Shown here one piece after another: positions 63,201 through 64,000 of a stretch of 64,000 bases of DNA. Both the position numbers and the translations under genes were made by a program. The stretch is from Kalaharituber pfeilii (lineage: Eukaryota > Ascomycota > Pezizomycetes > Pezizales > Pezizaceae). The DNA lies in the NCBI GenBank assembly GCA_015179045.1, contig WHUZ01000003.1, positions 1,922,001 through 1,986,000 on the forward strand, read 5' to 3'. The notes below the pieces were generated by a model. That model saw only the letters and a list, made by a program, of their open reading frames with translations, did not search any database and had not been told where the DNA came from. Within the stretch, counting starts at the first letter, position 1. Each line of letters starts with the position of its first letter.

Positions 63201-64000
63201 TCACTGTTCTTCAGCGGTCGGAACTCAAGCGTTTTCTCCTTCAGGTCTAAGAAGTGGACGAAGTCTTTGAGCATTGTTTGCGGGAAGTCGCCTTCAAGTT
63301 TGCACCGTGGGATTATCTCATGGACTGTGGATCCGTTTTGTGTTCTAATAATCAGGTCGTTTTCCCGCATTGTGAAATATAGCTAGACCATTTATCAGTC
63401 AGCTACAGCCTTCAATCTTGGTGCGTTTATTGATGATACCTGGAGTTCCGTATTGGCGAGCGATAATGGACGAATCAATTCAAAACTCATTCCTGGCATA
63501 GCTGCCGGCCTTTTAACAGAAAATATTCTCTGTAAGAATCGGTCGCAACCGAACCAATTAGAATATGCAATAATATGTTACCAGTTGGACAACTTACGTT
63601 CTGAAATAACCGATAGTAATCTGGATGATTTACATACTCCTTCGGGAGCCGTGCAAAGGGTAATCCATCAACAAGAAACGTCCCTTCTAGCAAATTATAA
63701 TGCACTGACATTGGTGGCTTGTTCTTTTCTCCGCATATTTCCGTGGTTATCCACCTCTCATCGGGGGTCTCCAGCACTCTCCAAGGAACTCCAGGCGTCT
63801 TATATTGAGGCCACAGCCTCAAAATCGCTTCATCAAGCCACCCTTTATTCTTAACAATCAGCTCACGCAGATGTGACTCGACTGAATGTGCCAATCTTGC
63901 GTTTCTCTCGAGCAGGAATCTAAGCGGATGCTGGCTAACTTCAGGAGGAAAATTGTCGTGGACACGATTTGCACATTCTATGAAATCCACAACGTCATCT
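57296..64000 (-). CDS. Giant DUF6606/DUF3638/DUF3645 protein (N-terminus beyond window)
   Basis: Four exons are visible: 64000-63598 (open to the edge), 63529-63440, 63382-58756 and 58635-57296, about 2140 residues with the N-terminus missing. Splicing joins YYRLFQN to RIFSVKRPAAMPGMSFE, then ANTELQ to LYFTMRENDLIIRTQ, then TKDKLVQ to ACMRMRNLGQGQSV. The DUF3638 core (about 60650-60000) has VMQLNMGEGKSSVIVPIVAA, with a Walker-A-like GEGKS. DUF3645 (about 58900-58760) has CLVYLDEAHTRGTDLKLPGD, with a DEAH-like box. Automated annotation often calls such proteins ubiquitinyl hydrolase; I see no classical cysteine-protease motif and prefer a function-unknown label. Family members are usually about 3000 residues, which fits the missing N-terminus. 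Confidence 0.9.
58636..58755 (-). other. 120-bp stop-free in-frame intron
   Basis: On the minus strand CAAG|GTAAAT...CTAATAGTCCAACGTCTAG|CG bounds 120 bases, a multiple of three with no stop. Unspliced it would add about 40 residues (including SSYVSTPRRIWRDP) between LVQ and CMRMR. Removal restores the QACMRMRNLG junction expected for the family. Confidence 0.8.
63383..63439 (-). other. 57-bp intron
   Basis: CTCCAG|GTATCA and GGTCTAG|CTATATTTC are phase 0 and join NTELQ with LYFTMREND. The intron contains stops. Confidence 0.8.
63530..63597 (-). other. 68-bp intron
   Basis: CAGAAC|GTAAGT and TCTTACAG|AGAATA are phase 0 and join RLFQN with RIFSVKRPAAMPG. A nearer acceptor at GGCAG would break the frame. 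Confidence 0.75.

Noticed and set aside
57296..64000. Labelling the giant gene a deubiquitinase
   Set aside because: The name is used by automatic annotation, but no cysteine-protease catalytic motif is visible in this part; DUF labels are safer.

Overview
This window looks like a repeat-rich chromosomal segment of a filamentous ascomycete (Pezizomycotina). The basis is short GT-AG introns, a HET-domain (heterokaryon incompatibility) gene, a giant DUF3638/DUF3645 protein of the type fungi carry, a fungal maltose-acetyltransferase-like gene, and Tad1/I-like LINEs, Ty3 chromovirus, Ty1/copia and Tc1/mariner elements. The species cannot be named from the sequence. Only six or seven host genes are visible; most of the rest is transposons nested in one another.

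Layout. 0-5 kb: LINE tails and a multi-exon membrane-protein gene (2253-4420). 5-13.4 kb: truncated LINEs, an extremely AT-rich block, two solo LTRs of one family, a 220-bp solo LTR, and a LINE whose ORF1 is joined directly to an RNase H domain. 13.4-18.3 kb: mostly unannotated DNA with a 30-bp inverted repeat, a LINE tail with a 15-bp target duplication, and an intact 611-residue membrane-protein gene (16256-18091). 18.6-24.6 kb: a dead Ty3 chromovirus on the minus strand, split by two LINE insertions. 24.6-32.2 kb: unrecognised retroelement-like ORF remnants, a third solo LTR, and many very short LINE-tail insertions. 33.1-35.6 kb: the HET gene, carrying a one-base frameshift. 36-41.3 kb: a hAT-type element inside another repeat, with a paralogous empty site 4 kb away, and LINE/LTR nests. 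41.4-48.8 kb: two Tc1/pogo-type MITEs, one split by an apparently intact Ty1/copia element. 49.2-51.8 kb: two convergent metabolic genes (sugar O-acetyltransferase and a YhhN/TMEM86-type membrane enzyme). 53.1-55.6 kb: a long-inverted-repeat DNA element containing two Tc1-like elements. 55.8-56.7 kb: an ORF1-only LINE. 57.3-64 kb: the giant DUF3638/DUF3645 gene, running off the right edge.

Two LINE families recur. 'LINE-A' ends in a conserved hairpin (outer arms CTCGC/GCGAG, inner arms CCC/GGG) followed by A(n). 'LINE-B' ends in GCCATGGC... GCGGGGTTAYGTGA followed by A(n). The most striking signal is that at least eight LINE-A insertions consist of little more than the hairpin plus poly(A) (50-75 bp), each flanked by its own 10-13 bp target-site duplication. 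Several start exactly at the hairpin base, and the inner stem shows a compensatory C-G to T-A change. A second notable pattern is that three LINE-A derivatives encode only ORF1 followed by the tail, an arrangement analogous to mammalian HAL1. All target-site duplications, inverted repeats and splice sites were read by eye; no alignments or searches were run.
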